A stretch of 64,000 nucleotides of DNA from Leguminivora glycinivorella (GCF_023078275.1 NC_062978.1:23459883-23523882), one strand, 5' to 3'. Positions 21,680-33,103 are shown, counted from the first letter of the stretch. Notes: generated by a model not told the origin, from the sequence alone. Numbers and translations are program-made.

Positions 21680-21845
21680 GTGGATATTTTACAAGGGGCA
21701 AAATTGTTGTTCAATTGCATGTGCAAAATATTGAATCCCCAGCAAAGAAAATACTTTAATATTCAGAATAAGGAATCTTGATCGTTGCGAGGGTTTTAAG
21801 GCACGAAGGTTAAACAAATATAACCTACATTTTTTCAGCATAACT
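21680..21845 (+). repeat. Family F variant fragment
   Basis: ACAAGGGGCAAAATTGTTGT and GGAATCTTGATCGTTGCGAG with GTTAAACAAAT match the variant at 46680-46870. It is lodged between two E copies. Confidence 0.55.
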
Positions 21846-21888
21846 TCATACACTTCATACATTTCAGTATTCAGAATACGGAATCTTC

Positions 21889-22130
21889 GCCCGTGTGGTG
21901 ACGGGTTAAGAATTTCACCACCCCCTTTCATCCCGTGGGTGTCGTAGGAGTCGACTGTGGGATATGGGGTAAATTGTGGCGTAGGCGAGAGACTGGCAAC
22001 CTGTCACTGCAATGTCACAGTTTCGTTTTCTTTCAACCCCTTATTTGCCAAGAGTGGCACTGTAACTTTAGCAGTTTCATGTGCTCTGCCTACCCGTTTA
22101 TGGGAAACAGGCGTGTTTGTATGTTTATGT
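21889..22130 (+). mobile_element. Family E short repeat (copy 2)
   Basis: From CCCGTGTGGTGACGGG to CAGGCGTGTTTGTATG. Same structure as the copy at 28752. Confidence 0.8.
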
Positions 22131-22444
22131 TGTTTTGGAATCTTGATAGTTGCATGGTTTTTAAGGCACAAATGTCAAATACCTAAATTTTTTTAGGATA
22201 AATTCATGCACTGATACGCAAAAAGCAGTTTTCTGTGGTAAAAGCAACACTCCGTGACCTATTTTCTTTGTCACGATACCGACATCTATTCGAAACTTTG
22301 TTGCAAAAACCAGAGCATAGACAATATGCGGTTGTAGACTAAGAGCTGGCCCCTGAAAACGGCACGATGAGAATGGTATAAAAACTAACGGCACAACATT
22401 GAAATTTGCAGTCCTACGGGTTAAATGACAACAGTTCTAGCAGC

Positions 22445-22690
22445 CCCCGTGTGGTGACGGGTTAAGAATTTCACCCCCTTTCTTCCCGTGGGACGCGTAG
22501 AAGAAGACTGTGGGATATGAGTTAAATTGTGGCGTAGGCGAGAGGCTGGCAACCTGTCACTGCAATGTCACAATTTGGACTTCTTTCAACCCCTTTTTGC
22601 TAAGAGTGGCACTGAATCTTAGTAGTTCATGTACTCTGCCTACCCCTTTATGGGATACAGAAGTGATTATATATATGTACGTATGTACAT
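22445..22690 (+). mobile_element. Family E short repeat (copy 3)
   Basis: From CCCCCGTGTGGTGACGGG to a TATATATGTACGTATGTAC tail. Confidence 0.8.
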
Positions 22691-22911
22691 AGAAGTAAGG
22701 ATTTTTTAAAACGTGGAATAACGTTTGTAATCGATGCCAATAGGCTAACTAGGCTTAGAACAAGTTTAAGTGGAAAATGATGAAGTACGTAAGCACAGAG
22801 GCCCTCTTCTGAATGTTCGAAAATGGAAGTCTTAGAACTGTCTCATCTAGATGGAAATGTAGAGTTTTATATTATATACTAGCTTTTTCCCGCGGTGTCT
22901 ATTCTTGTTGA

Positions 22912-23166
22912 CGACCGGTCTGGCTCAGTCGGTAGTGACCCTGCCTGCTAAGCCGCGGTCCTGGGTTCAAATCCCGGTAAGGGCATTTATTTGTGTGATG
23001 AGCACAGATATTTGTTCCTGAGTCATGGATGTTTTCTATGTATATAAGTATGTATTTATCTATTTAAGTATGTATATCGTCGCTTAGCACCCATAGTACA
23101 AGCTTTGCTTAGTTTGGGGCTAACTTGATCTGTGTAAGGTGTCCTCAATATTTATTTATTTATTTC
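22912..23166 (+). mobile_element. tRNA-derived SINE (family S1), best copy
   Basis: The head is GACCGGTCTGGCTCAGTCGG with an A-box. The B-box GGTTCAAATCCCGG follows 50 bp later. The body contains ATCGTCGCTTAGCACCC and GCTTTGCTTAGTTTGGGGCT, then a TATTTATTTATTT tail. About 255 bp in all. Its 3' body differs from the 15-kb copy, so at least two subtypes share the same tRNA head. Body-only pieces are at 34203 and 40557. Confidence 0.88.
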
Positions 23167-23699
23167 CTATACAAACTTTGGACCCCCTCTTCGCCCCCTT
23201 AGGGGGTGAATTTTGAAAAACCCTTCACCTTATAAGGAACCTACGTGCCAAAATTTAGAATCTCTAGGACTAGCGGTTTCGGCTGTGCATGAATATGTTA
23301 GTCAGTCAGTCAGTTTCTTCTTTTATATATTTAGAAGAAGAAGATGAAACATGATTAAATACTCGTAAGTATTTAATATCATTACGAATACAAGAAATTC
23401 AGGTGATTGCTATGTTTAATGTACATAAGAAAACAATGTTATACAATAATTGAACAACTCATCTTAATAAAAATGTAGGTATGTTTGGTGCCGGAGCTAG
23501 CTCTTTGACTACAAGGTGGGAAATGGGGACCTCAAATACGGTGTTAGCAAAATGCATTCGCACACTATTACACCAAAATGTAACACTGACATCTATACGG
23601 ATACTTAATACCTACACACATGTAAAAAATGTAACTATGCCTGTCAAAACAACAGTGTGGTGAAAATCGGATTGATAATAATTATGTACAACCCAAAAT

Positions 23700-24070
23700 A
23701 TAACCCTTTTTCCATAAAACTAGTGTCGACGTTAATCTTGGGATTAGTTGTTAAAACCGGAACCACACCTCGGACACTGGCGATCAAATATATGAAAGAG
23801 GCGCGTTCCTAGCACACAGTCTAAGCTCGTGTAGGTGAACGCGTACCATGCTTGTATGAGTGAAATATGACAGGTCGACTGTTCGCGTTTTTGACAGGCG
23901 GTAACTGTGAGGTAACCGAGAGGGGGTGTGCGGCACTTTCAGCGGGGAGCGGGAGTGGCCATACTGTACGATAGTACTCTTTATTAATTTATTATACTGT
24001 GGCGGAACCTAGGCTCCCACGAGCCGTGTCATATGTCGGGAGGGATAGCTCAAGGAGGTGGATCATGAGT
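23700..24070 (+). mobile_element. SINE family K, interrupted
   Basis: Left part AACTAGTGTCGACGTTAATC...GGGATTAGTTGT and right part GCGGAACCTAGGCTCCCACG...GGGAGGGATAGCTCAAGGAG together make the 3' half of family K. They are split by the M element at 23765-24002. The 5' tRNA-like head is absent. Confidence 0.7.
23765..24002 (+). mobile_element. Family M element inserted in a SINE (copy 1)
   Basis: 238 bp flanked by CGGAACC on both sides (23758-23764 and 24003-24009); the preceding base differs. Contains GGCGGTAACTGTGAGGTAAC and TTTCAGCGGGGAGCGGGAGT. The second copy at 36962 has an exact 8-bp duplication. Target duplications of 7-8 bp would fit a hAT-type or a LINE-mobilised element. Termini are too variable to decide. 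Confidence 0.8.
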
Positions 24071-24262
24071 AAAAGCCTCCTTTCAAAAAATAAAAAAAGT
24101 TGGAAGTGCGTTGCTGGCTTTTAGATTCAAACTACTTAGAATTCATCTTACGGACAGATTTTATTATTATACACTATGTAACATAATTGCCGAAGATAAA
24201 TCCTACGGCTTATACATTACCTTCTATAGTACCTTTAATTTTCATGGTGTTTATTTAAAAAA

Positions 24263-24813
24263 AAACCGGCCAAGAGCGTGTCGGGCCACGCTCAGTGTAG
24301 GGTTCCGTAGTTTTTCGTATTTTTCTCAAAAACTACTGAACCTATCAAGTTCAAAACAATTTTCCTAGAAAGTCTTTATAAAGTTCTACTTTTGTGATTT
24401 TTGTCATATTTTTTAATCATATGGTTCAAAAGTTAGAGGGGGGGGGACGCACTTTTTTTTCCTTTAGGAGCGATTATTTCCGAAAATATTAATATTATCA
24501 AAAAACGATCTTAGTAAACCCTTATTCATTTTTAAATACCTATCCAACAATATATCACACGTTGGGGTTGGAATGAAAAAAAATATCAGCCCCCACTTTA
24601 CATGTAGAGGGGGTACCCTAATAAAACATTTTTTTCCATTTTTTATTTTTGCACTTTGTTGGGGTGATTGATATACATATTGGTACAAAATTTCAGCTTT
24701 CTAGCGCTTACGGTTACTGAGATTATCCGCGGACGGACGGACGGGCGGACGGACGGACAGACAGACATGGCGAAACTATAAGGGTTCCTAGTTGACTACG
24801 GAACCCTAAAAAG
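24263..24813 (-). mobile_element. Family A element (copy 3)
   Basis: Full-length inverted copy from CCGGCCAAGAGCGTGTCGGG to ACGGAACCCTAAAAA. The GGAC tract at about 24731-24760 has an internal GGGC variant. Confidence 0.88.
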
Positions 24814-24814
24814 G

Positions 24815-25690
24815 AAGTGGTATTCGTAACCGCTATTCGATACCGGTTATGCTCTTAAGAGGCCATTCAACGAAAACGTCGTAATAATGTAAAATTGATA
24901 GTTTTAGTCGGCAAAATGCTATACTTTCCGTCATCTAACAGACTTATTAAGTTCAAGATTCGATTAGGACATCTTCTTAACTTACATGTTGTGAGACTGG
25001 ATTTTTGAAAACTAACTCACTTAATTAATTATGATTTTTTTTCTGGTGCATGTTTAGGAAAACCCGCGAAAAGTGCTGACTTAGTCCGTCTAATTTGTAA
25101 AATTTGGATAGTTTTGAATGCTTCAAGTGGTAAATTTGTATTATGTATATCCTGTACTACAATCTTATGAGACTACTTCTTTGTTATAAGGCTTTAGAAT
25201 AGAGTAAATGAGGAAATGATGAATCCAATTTGTTTCAGAAATCACCTCAGAATAAGTGTCAATTTCTTCGAAAACTTACGTGTTTCTGAAGTAGTTTTAA
25301 TATAAAAATAATCTGCAACGCTTACTTAAACAGATTTTATGCAAAAGTTTTCTATTACTTGCAATTTAATATTTTTGACGATTTTTTAAAAATGCCTCCT
25401 TATTACCGGTTACGCGCGCTTGCGATGTCAGTACCGCGGCAGAGCTTGTAGAGGCAGGACGTATGACAGTCCGCTCCGCACGCGGCTCGACGATCGCGAA
25501 GTTATTTTGTCATTGTGTGCGGCACCCGCCGTGTCCAAAACCGCACTTGTGTGCGTGTTTGGCTGCACTGTTGCATGTATACTGCGACCGAAAACTTTGA
25601 TCCTTGGGTTGACGACTTTGGTAACTAACTAATTAACTTGACTAATATTTTTAGTAGGTATTATTTATTATTGAATATCATTTTAGGTTA
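24815..25690. other. Unassigned sequence with a GC-rich patch
   Basis: Mainly AT-rich. The segment 25405-25570 is GC-rich (GCACGCGGCTCGACGATCGC) and open in one frame (25420-25632), but no domain is recognisable. It might belong to a GC-rich repeat similar to family N. Confidence 0.4.
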
Positions 25691-25697
25691 CTGACTC

Positions 25698-26335
25698 GTG
25701 TCAACAAAATCTTTGACAATAGATGGTACTCAGGATCTGATGATGAAGTCAGATGGTAGTCATGAGTTCTCATCAACCAGGTCTTGAAACCATTTCGTGT
25801 TTGGGCTCGTTTGATTCGCCTCAACAAGATCTTTGACAAGAGGTGATGGTACCCAGGATCTGATGATGAAGCCGGAAGGTAGTCAAGAGAATTCAACAAC
25901 CAGGTCTTGAAACCGCTTCGAGTTTGGGCTCGTTTGATTCGTCTCAACAAGATCTTTGACAAGAGATGGTACCCAGGATCTGATGGTGAAGCCGGAAGGT
26001 AGTCAAGAGTATTCAACAACCAGGTCTTGAAACTCCTTTATGTTTGGGCTCGTTTGATTCGTCTCAACAAGATCTTTGACAAGAGATGGTACCCAGGATC
26101 TGATGATGAAGCTGGAAGGTAGTCAAGAGAATTCATCAACCAGGTCTTGAAACAACTTCGTGTTTGGGCTCGTTTGATTTGTCTCAACAAGATCTTTGAC
26201 AAGAGATGGTACCCAGAATCTGATGATGAAGACAGATGGTAGTCAAGAGTTCTCATCAACCAGGTCTTGTAACCACTTCGTGTTTGGGTTCGTTTGATTC
26301 GTCTCAACAAGATCTTTGACAAGAGATGGTAATCA
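25698..26335 (-). repeat. 120-bp tandem repeat, about 5.3 copies
   Basis: The block AAGATCTTTGACAAGAGATG recurs near 25709, 25829, 25949, 26069, 26189 and 26309, a period of 120 bp. As 120 is divisible by three, the minus frame stays in phase. Each unit reads roughly KILLRRIKRAQTRSGFKTWL plus a LDYLPASSSDPGYHLLS block. One TAA between 26019 and 26038 breaks the frame, and a stop precedes the first unit with no ATG. It could be a minisatellite or a remnant of a repetitive protein. No such protein family is known to me. Confidence 0.85.
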
Positions 26336-26489
26336 CTCTTTTATACTCTGGCGCATCCACTGTCTCAGTGTGTCACCAGTCAATTAAAGCAGGTAGGCGT
26401 AGCGTAGAGTTGTATTTCCTTACAAAAAACTAATATATAGATGTGGACCGTCCTGTGCTCCATGCAATTAAAACAACATAATATTTAAA

Positions 26490-27008
26490 AACCGGCCAAG
26501 AGCGTGTCGGGCCATGCTCAGTCTAGGGTTCCGTAGTTTTCCGTATTTTTCTCAAAAACTACAGAACCTATCAAGTTCAAAACAGTTTTCCTAGAAAGTT
26601 TATAAAGTTCTACTTTTGTGATTTTTTAAATATTTTTTAAATATATGGTTAAAAAGTTAGAGGGGCGGGGGGTACACACATTTTTTTCCTTTAGGAGCGA
26701 TTATTTCCGAAAATATTAATATTATCAAAAAACGATTTCAGTAATTCATTTTTAAATACCTATCAACAATATCACACGTTAGGGTTGAAATGAAAAAAAA
26801 AATCACTCCCTACTTTACGTGTAGGGGGGGTACCCTAATAAAACATTTTTTCCACTTTTTATTTTTGCACTTTGTCGGCGTGACCCGCGTGACTGATATA
26901 CATATTGTGGTACCAAATTTCAGCTCTCTAGTGCTAACGGTCACTGAGATTATCCGCGGACGGACGGACGGACGGACGGACGGACGGACAGACTACGAAA
27001 CCCTAAAA
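26490..27008 (-). mobile_element. Family A element (copy 4)
   Basis: Inverted copy. Near its end, after the GGAC tract, the segment with GGCGAAACTATAAGGG has been lost, so the tract runs directly into CTACGAAACCC. Confidence 0.85.
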
Positions 27009-27302
27009 ATACAATAACACATTTTAAATATAAAAAAACTACTTAAAATTAAAGAAAACCGATCTTAGTTCCATTATACATATGTACCTAGAAAACATAC
27101 CATATACAAAATGAAATAAAACTAAGAAAACGGATTATATTCATTATACGCGATATAATCTGATTCCATAAATTTATTTCATGAGTAACTATCGCGGTGA
27201 CAGAAGACAATATTATATACACAATTTATTATATTATAAAAGTTTTTTAATTTATTTCTTCCAAGGCTACACACGTTTTAAAAGATAATTTTTAAGAAAA
27301 AA

Positions 27303-27857
27303 AAACCGCCTTGGACTGGCCAAGAGCGTGTCGGGCCACGCTCAGTGTAGGGTTCCGTAGTTTCCCGTATTTTTCTCAAAAACTACTGAACCTATCAAGT
27401 TCAAATCAATTTTCCTAGAAAGTCTTTATAAAGTTCTACTTTTGTGATTTTTTTCATATTTTTTTAAACATATGGTTCAAAAGTTAGAGGGGAGGGGGGG
27501 ACGCACTTTTATTTCCTTTAGGAGCGATTAGTTCCGAAAATATTAATATTATCAAAAAACGATTTTAGTAAACCCTTATTCATTTTTAAATACCTATCCA
27601 ACAATATATCACACGTTGGGGTTGGAATGAAAAAAAAAATCATCCCCCCACTTTACATGTAGGGGGGGTTCCCTAATAAAACATTTTTTCCATTTTTTAT
27701 TTTTGCACTTTGTTGGCGTGATTGATATACATATTGGTACCAAATTTCAGCTTTCTAGTGCTTACGGTTACTGAGATTATCCGCGGACGGACGGACGGAC
27801 GGACAGACAGACATGGCGAAACTATAAGGGTTCCTAGTTGACTACGGAACCCTAAAA
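27303..27857 (-). mobile_element. Family A element (copy 5)
   Basis: Inverted copy from GGCCAAGAGCGTGTCGGGCC to ACGGAACCCTAAAAA, with a short insertion (CGCCTTGGACT) at its outer end. Confidence 0.87.
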
Positions 27858-28067
27858 ACTGTGATAAGTTTAATAATTAAACTAAAAGGTCAAGTATTGA
27901 TGCACGAAATCATGTATGCAAATATGTAATATATATGGTGGTATTTTTACGCAAGTATCAATAATGGTTAGTCCGCTACGCTACTGACGGCGTGGCGGTA
28001 CCGACCATGAATGCTATCCCTTTCGCTCTAGCCGCACGTAAGGTTGGTTCGAAGAGGATCGCACGCT

Positions 28068-28214
28068 ATGTCTGTACCGCAGGCTACAATCGTTATGCTT
28101 CTGGTTATAGTGTGCGTCTGCACACAGGCGCACGCCAGCGCCGCCGGCGCCGAAATGCGAGCAAGCAGATTTTTTGAAAGCGCTCTTAACGATTTGCGAG
28201 CGTCGATAACAAGT
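28068..28214 (+). CDS. Possible first exon of a secreted protein
   Basis: From ATG 28068 the frame encodes a typical signal peptide: MSVPQATIVM, a hydrophobic core (LLVIVCVC), then TQAHASA with a likely cleavage after AHA or ASA. A polar segment follows (EMRASRFFESALNDLRASIT). A splice-donor-like GTGAGC follows AACAAGT at about 28214. The start has G at -3. A TATA-like stretch (AATATATATGG) lies about 130 bp upstream. The frame continues past the donor to a stop at 28287-28289. I found no downstream exon, and the sequence beyond is repetitive. It may be a true host exon, a pseudogene or chance. Family unknown. Confidence 0.35.
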
Positions 28215-28410
28215 GTGAGCCCGCTTACCGCGCCAGTCATCCCGCCATTCTCTGGTCTAATTTATAAGAGCTGGTGGTTAACTCGCTAAGCCGTCTCACA
28301 ACTCACAACACCATCAGAATCTTGCCTTATAGGTGTAGCCCGCTTAGTACGCCAGTCATCCCGACATTCTCCGGTCTAATTCATAAGAGCTGGCGGTTAA
28401 CTCGAAGCAG
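28205..28410 (+). repeat. Diverged direct duplication of ~75 bp
   Basis: CGCCAGTCATCCCGCCATTC...AAGAGCTGGTGGTTAACTCG at 28215-28290 is repeated with changes at 28335-28405. It overlaps the putative donor of the preceding exon candidate. Confidence 0.65.
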
Positions 28411-28479
28411 GGCTACATTTCATTGATAGCAACGGCAAATGTGAACTAACGTTTTTTTGTTCAATTGGTGGTACCTTGC

Positions 28480-28745
28480 CCACAATAGTCTTACAACCCA
28501 TGATAACGTAGCCAGAATATTTAGAACTTTGCAACATGAAAGTCAAAACTACTTAAATATTTTATACAAAAAAAAATTATATAGAAAATTTAAATACGTT
28601 CGTCTTGTAGGTCTTTGAACCATCATTCTTTAGTAAATTCATGAAGCAGCTCTTTACCTTGTTCACCATAGTTTTATAACCTATTGACAATGCAGCCAGC
28701 ATCTTCAGATCTTTGCAACATAAAAATCAAAAAACTACTTAGAAA
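28480..28745 (+). repeat. Diverged direct duplication of ~80 bp
   Basis: The block with TTTGCAACATGAAAGTCAAA and ACTACTTAAATATT near 28530 recurs near 28705 with about 185-bp offset. Old duplication; no coding sequence. Confidence 0.55.
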
Positions 28746-28751
28746 TATAAA

Positions 28752-28990
28752 CCTGTGTGGTGACGGGTTAAGAATTTCACCACCCCCTTTCTTCCCGTGG
28801 GTGTCGTAGAAGGCTACTATGGGATATGGGTTAAATTGTGGCGTAGGCGAGAGGCTGGCAACCTGTCACTGCAATGTCAGTTTCGTTTTCTTTCAATCCC
28901 TTATTGGCCAAGAGTGGCACTGAAGCTTTAGTAGTTTCATGTGTTCTGCCTACCCCTTTATGGGATACAGGCGTGATTGTATGTATGTAC
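28752..28990 (+). mobile_element. Family E short repeat (copy 4)
   Basis: Complete copy from CCTGTGTGGTGACGGGTTAA to GGCGTGATTGTATGTATG. Confidence 0.82.
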
Positions 28991-28999
28991 TTAGAAATA

Positions 29000-30950
29000 T
29001 TTCAAAACGCTAAGCTTGTAGACCTTTTCCTGCCACGTTAGGTATCTGTTACGAGAGAAAAACCTATTGTTCCAACAGCAATTTGTTATAATCTATATTC
29101 CCTTATTCCTTGGGTATTTGTTTATAATATTTTATATAGAAGAGATGTATAGAAGAGGAAGATATCCAGTCGCTTGGGACTAAGATGAAGGCAAGAGAAT
29201 AATCTGATAAATGATAGTCAAAAGATTTGGCTGCATATCCGCGTAAACGTTACTTAGAAACGCTGCAGCCTCTCACTTGGACCTGCATATTGCACATGCT
29301 CGGTCACACCTTAATATTGAGTGCGGATCGTAGCCAAGCAAATAGGGGACTCATATCGCTTCCAACGCTGAAAGGTTACGTCAACGGACTTTTCATACAA
29401 GTAACATTTTTAAAATTATGTGTTATGGCGTCATCTATATATTACATCACAGCGTAAGGGGGGCGGGGGTTATACTAATTGTGACAATCCATGTTAAAGG
29501 CAAACAAAAAAGCGTGACATAGGGGGCAAAAACATGAAATTTTTTGTGACGTAATTTGTGGATGGGCCCTATGTGGTTTTAGTATAACACAAGGACTCAA
29601 TAATTTAGACAATTTAGATCCTAAAAAGCATTTGGAGATATAAGTTTATAACAAAAAATCTGATTTGACTGGCCTACGAGCTTCTGGCTGCCAAATATCA
29701 TGTTTATTATCGATCACATGGTTATTATGGAAATGCACAGTCACTTTTGACACACCTCTCTCATACTGTCAAGTATTATAATAATAGCTGCAAAAATGTG
29801 AATTATGGGTTTTTGGTGCTGTGAATTTCGTTTTCTTCGGAAATAATTATTTGCCACGGGCAATATAGGTATACAGTTTTGCTAAGGGAGGCAGATTTAA
29901 AAAAAAAATTAAATGTAGCCTAGCCAAAGGCAAAGACGTGGCCTACGATAGAGTGAGCGCGTCCAGAAGATGCCTGTTCAACCTAGATTAGCTCATAGTT
30001 AAAAGAAAATAAGCCAGTTATTTTACATTTTCTTAGTTTCCAAGACACTGAAGTGAAACTTCTCAAAGGTCTCGTCACTTTCCCGTAACGTAATGGATTA
30101 GTTCTAGCTTAAACAATGGTTCTTGCGGACATTTCAGATTAAGTTGAAAAGGGAGTACTTTCAAATCTAAGTGACAATTTTGAGATGGATCTCGTTTAGC
30201 GAAGTGACTGTTAGTGAACCCCTTTTTAGTGTGTCTGGCCTGCACATTGAGACTTGTTTTTTTAAGTATACATTGATTTGTGTTTATTGAGACTGATTTT
30301 CGAGTAAGCACAGGCAATTTTGGCTGACGGGTAATTTCAACTAATCGTTTTTTTTTTCAAATCTTTTACAATGATTACATCATTATTAAGAGTGTCCACT
30401 GGTTACATATGACACGCGTGATCAGTGGTGACACTCTAGTTGCTGGTGAACATAAAAAAATATTTTGATTAGTTTAAATTAACCGCCAGTTGAATTGGCA
30501 CTCCAGTGTTCACATATTTTGCCATTAAACTCAAATTTTACACCAAGATAATTTGGCAACAATTTTGATAGCTCCCCCTCTGCGAGAGTAAAGCGGCACA
30601 TAAAACGAAACTTTACAAATTATATCTAAAATCTTAAAGAAAATAAGGAAATCGACCACAAGAAAAAAAATGGCCTTCCCGTCAAAAAACATTGAACAAA
30701 ACAGAAAAAATAAAAATAAAATCTGTCGTTTGAAAAAAATATACATGTAAAAGAACTCAAATCTTTTCAACCTCAAGATGAGACAAAGAGTTCCACCCTC
30801 CGTTTCCGACAGTGTTTAGATAAACACCTTCATAAATATACTTTTGCGGTGTAAATAATACTTCGTAAAACAGACTCGGAACCGTACCGAGAATATCTAC
30901 ACTAAGAAAAAAAAAACACAACGAAAGCATATTTGTCATCGGGTCTGCAT
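29000..30950. other. Unassigned sequence
   Basis: No gene recognised. It holds a family R fragment at 29918-29985 (CAAAGACGTGGCCTACGATA) and a small hairpin at 30391-30436 (AGAGTGTCCACTG/CAGTGGTGACACTCT). Several 60-80-codon frames show no domains. Confidence 0.4.
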
Positions 30951-30954
30951 TGCC

Positions 30955-31222
30955 AACTAATCCCAAGCTTTCGCTTAGGCACTAGTTCTACGAAAGCGAC
31001 TGCCATCTGACCTTCCAACCGGAAGCGTAACTAGGCCTTATTGGGATTAGTCCGGTTTCCTCACGATGTTTTCTTTCACTGAAAAGCAGCTGGCAAATAT
31101 CAAAATGATACTTCGTAGAAATCGTACATAAGTTCCGAAAAACTCATTGATACGATCCGTGATCCGAACCCGCCACCTCCGGATTAGAAGTCGCACACTC
31201 TTACTACCAATAACTACCAGCG
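30955..31222 (-). mobile_element. SINE family K (copy 1)
   Basis: Contains CGAAAGCGACTGCCATCTGA, TAGGCCTTATTGGGATTAGT, CCTCACGATGTTTTC and ACATAAGTTCCGAAAAACTC. In the minus sense the family starts with a tRNA-like head (box A near GGCCTAGCGGTAAGAGC, box B near GGTTC..ACCC) and ends in GATGAT units. The head is partly degraded here. Confidence 0.75.
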
Positions 31223-31350
31223 TTTTTCGCTCAAATTTCTTGTCGCGTGATATAGTACGTATAATTATGTGCCTTTCTAATTTCCTAGATTGAAGAGTAA
31301 GTAATGAAAGTATGCGCCTTCTAAATGCCAGCAAATAGATACTATCCTAA

Positions 31351-31525
31351 TAGTAAAGTAAACCGACGCAAACATAGCTTGACGTTTAGTTCGACCTACA
31401 TCTGGCTGGAGCAACAGGCTTTGATCTCGCAAATGTAATGCATCAGACATGTTGGTTGCGGGCGACATTTGGTTATTTGCATTTGGCAAACACTACGGCA
31501 ATGCACCGCCTTAACCAGTAATCGT
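31351..31525 (+). repeat. Direct repeat, first copy
   Basis: Begins TAGTAAAGTAAACCGACGCA and includes TTTGATCTCGCAAATGTAAT and CATGTTGGTTGCGGG. Matches 31942-32116 with about 90% identity by eye. It is probably an interspersed repeat inserted twice or a local duplication. Confidence 0.75.
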
Positions 31526-31941
31526 GTAGGAACCTAAAGCGTATAGGTATATGGAGTTTTTGGGTACCTACTAAGTTTAGTCTAAGGCACCATAATGTAA
31601 ATAAAATGAGGTCTGTTTGGCATGGCCCAGGGATTTGATGGGGGGTCTGGCCTGATCCCAAGATTTGGCTTAGGCACTAGTTCTGCGAAAGGATTTAGTA
31701 GGCGACTGGCAATGGCGTGTTATTTGTGCTTTTCTAATTTCCTAGATTTATAATACCTCCTCTAAATGCGACCCAAAAGCAATTCAATTCAATTCAAAAC
31801 TTTTAATGTCATAAACAACACATGTCAAAAATACAAAAACAATAATACAATAAATAAGGAATTTAAATAATCTTAAGCAACTTAGTCAAAAAATAATGAT
31901 TTTAAATACTAACCATAATTATATATAAAAAAAAAAACTAT

Positions 31942-32116
31942 TTAGTAGTAAAGTAAACTAACGCAAAGATAGCTTGGCGTTTAGTTCGACCTACATCTGG
32001 CGAGATGCAACAGGCTTTGATCTCGCAAATGTAATGCATCAGACATGTTGGTTGCGGGTGACATTTGCTTATTTAAATCTGGCAAACACTGCATTTCATC
32101 GCCTTAGTAATCGTGG
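31942..32116 (+). repeat. Direct repeat, second copy
   Basis: Second copy of 31351-31525, offset by about 590 bp. The 93-codon frame over it (31974-32255) has no known domain. Between the copies lie a K fragment (31650-31722) and a LINE-like AATTC tail (31780-31800). Confidence 0.75.
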
Positions 32117-32491
32117 GTTCAAAGTTCTATGTATAATCTCCGAAATAGTAAGCCGAAAGCCGATTCCGCGTCGAAATGTTGGGGGGGACTCTAAGTGTCC
32201 CATCTGTCTCCATACTCTTCAAACAACTAACAGCCGTCGAACTCATTGTAGCTAAGACAATGAAGCGCGGACAATCGTTCCTTATTCTAAAGAGCGCGAA
32301 GATATTGCGGTCGCACGCCTTGTGATGCGAATGCTGAGTGGACCAGTCGAAAGAGTGTTTTAAGGGTTAACTAATTCGCCAGACAATATCACCCAGTCGG
32401 AAGGATGCTTTTCAAGTGTTACCAATTTGCCGGATAATATCGGTCTGTCATAGTTATCCTGACCGATTTCGGTATAGCGACTGTGTGTCCA

Positions 32492-32660
32492 GGCCCCGTA
32501 GCCGAATGGCATTTCTCCGCCGCGAAACGAAAACGAAACGCCGCAAAAGGTAGTCTGGCTCTGTCGCGCCAATGCGCAAGAGCGATAGAGATAGATATCT
32601 ACTAGCGTTTCGTTTCGTGAGCGTTTCGTGAGCGTTTGTGCCATTCGGCTATGCACCCTG
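32492..32660 (+). mobile_element. Family J MITE (copy 3)
   Basis: AGGCCCCGTAGCCGAATGGC at the left and GTGCCATTCGGCTATGCACC at the right; interior as in 8793-8951. Confidence 0.87.
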
Positions 32661-32684
32661 GATCAGTCATTTTAAGGAATTCCA

Positions 32685-32880
32685 AAAGAGTGTACGCTCA
32701 TATTGGACGAGCAGCGGCGCGGGGTGTGCGGCGTGCATATCAAATAAGTGTTCTGACTCCTGAGTCGACGCTGCATATGATGGGCGATTGGGCGTATTAC
32801 GCTCGCTCGCCCCCGCTGCAATCCCTGCCGAACGCTTCGCTACGTGCGTGCGCCCACTCAAACTTTACACTTAAAACTCG
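32685..32880. mobile_element. Family N GC-rich element (copy 2)
   Basis: GTGTACGCTCATATTGGACG, GGGTGTGCGGCGTGC, CTGAGTCGACGCTGCATATG and ACGCTCGCTCGCCCCCGCTG. Shares the central CCTGAGTCGACGCTGCAT with copies at 49.5 and 55.2 kb. Confidence 0.7.
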
Positions 32881-32969
32881 ATGTTGCTGTAGCCCACATG
32901 GCGAAGTCTTACACTGGTTTTCTTGAAAACTCTACTCACTCAAGGTCCAAGCGGCGAGAAAAAATGACC

Positions 32970-33103
32970 AGGGGGGCTACCATGAAGTGCTAAAGCCGTT
33001 CAGTTTAGGTTGAGAGAGAGGGACGGAGCTATGGAACTGCTATAGCTTCGTCCCTTTCTCTCAACCTAAACTGAACGGCTTTAGCACTTCATGGTAACCC
33101 CCC
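32970..33103. mobile_element. Foldback MITE with ~61-bp near-perfect arms
   Basis: The left arm includes ACCATGAAGTGCTAAAGCCG and TTCAGTTTAGGTTGAGAGA. The right arm is its inverse with three or so mismatches and almost no spacer. Ends are GGGGGG/CCCCCC. It folds into a near-continuous hairpin. Confidence 0.85.

Noticed and set aside
30531..30776. Phe-rich 81-codon minus frame resembling a membrane protein
   Set aside because: The hydrophobicity comes from poly-A/poly-T sequence, and there is no other support.
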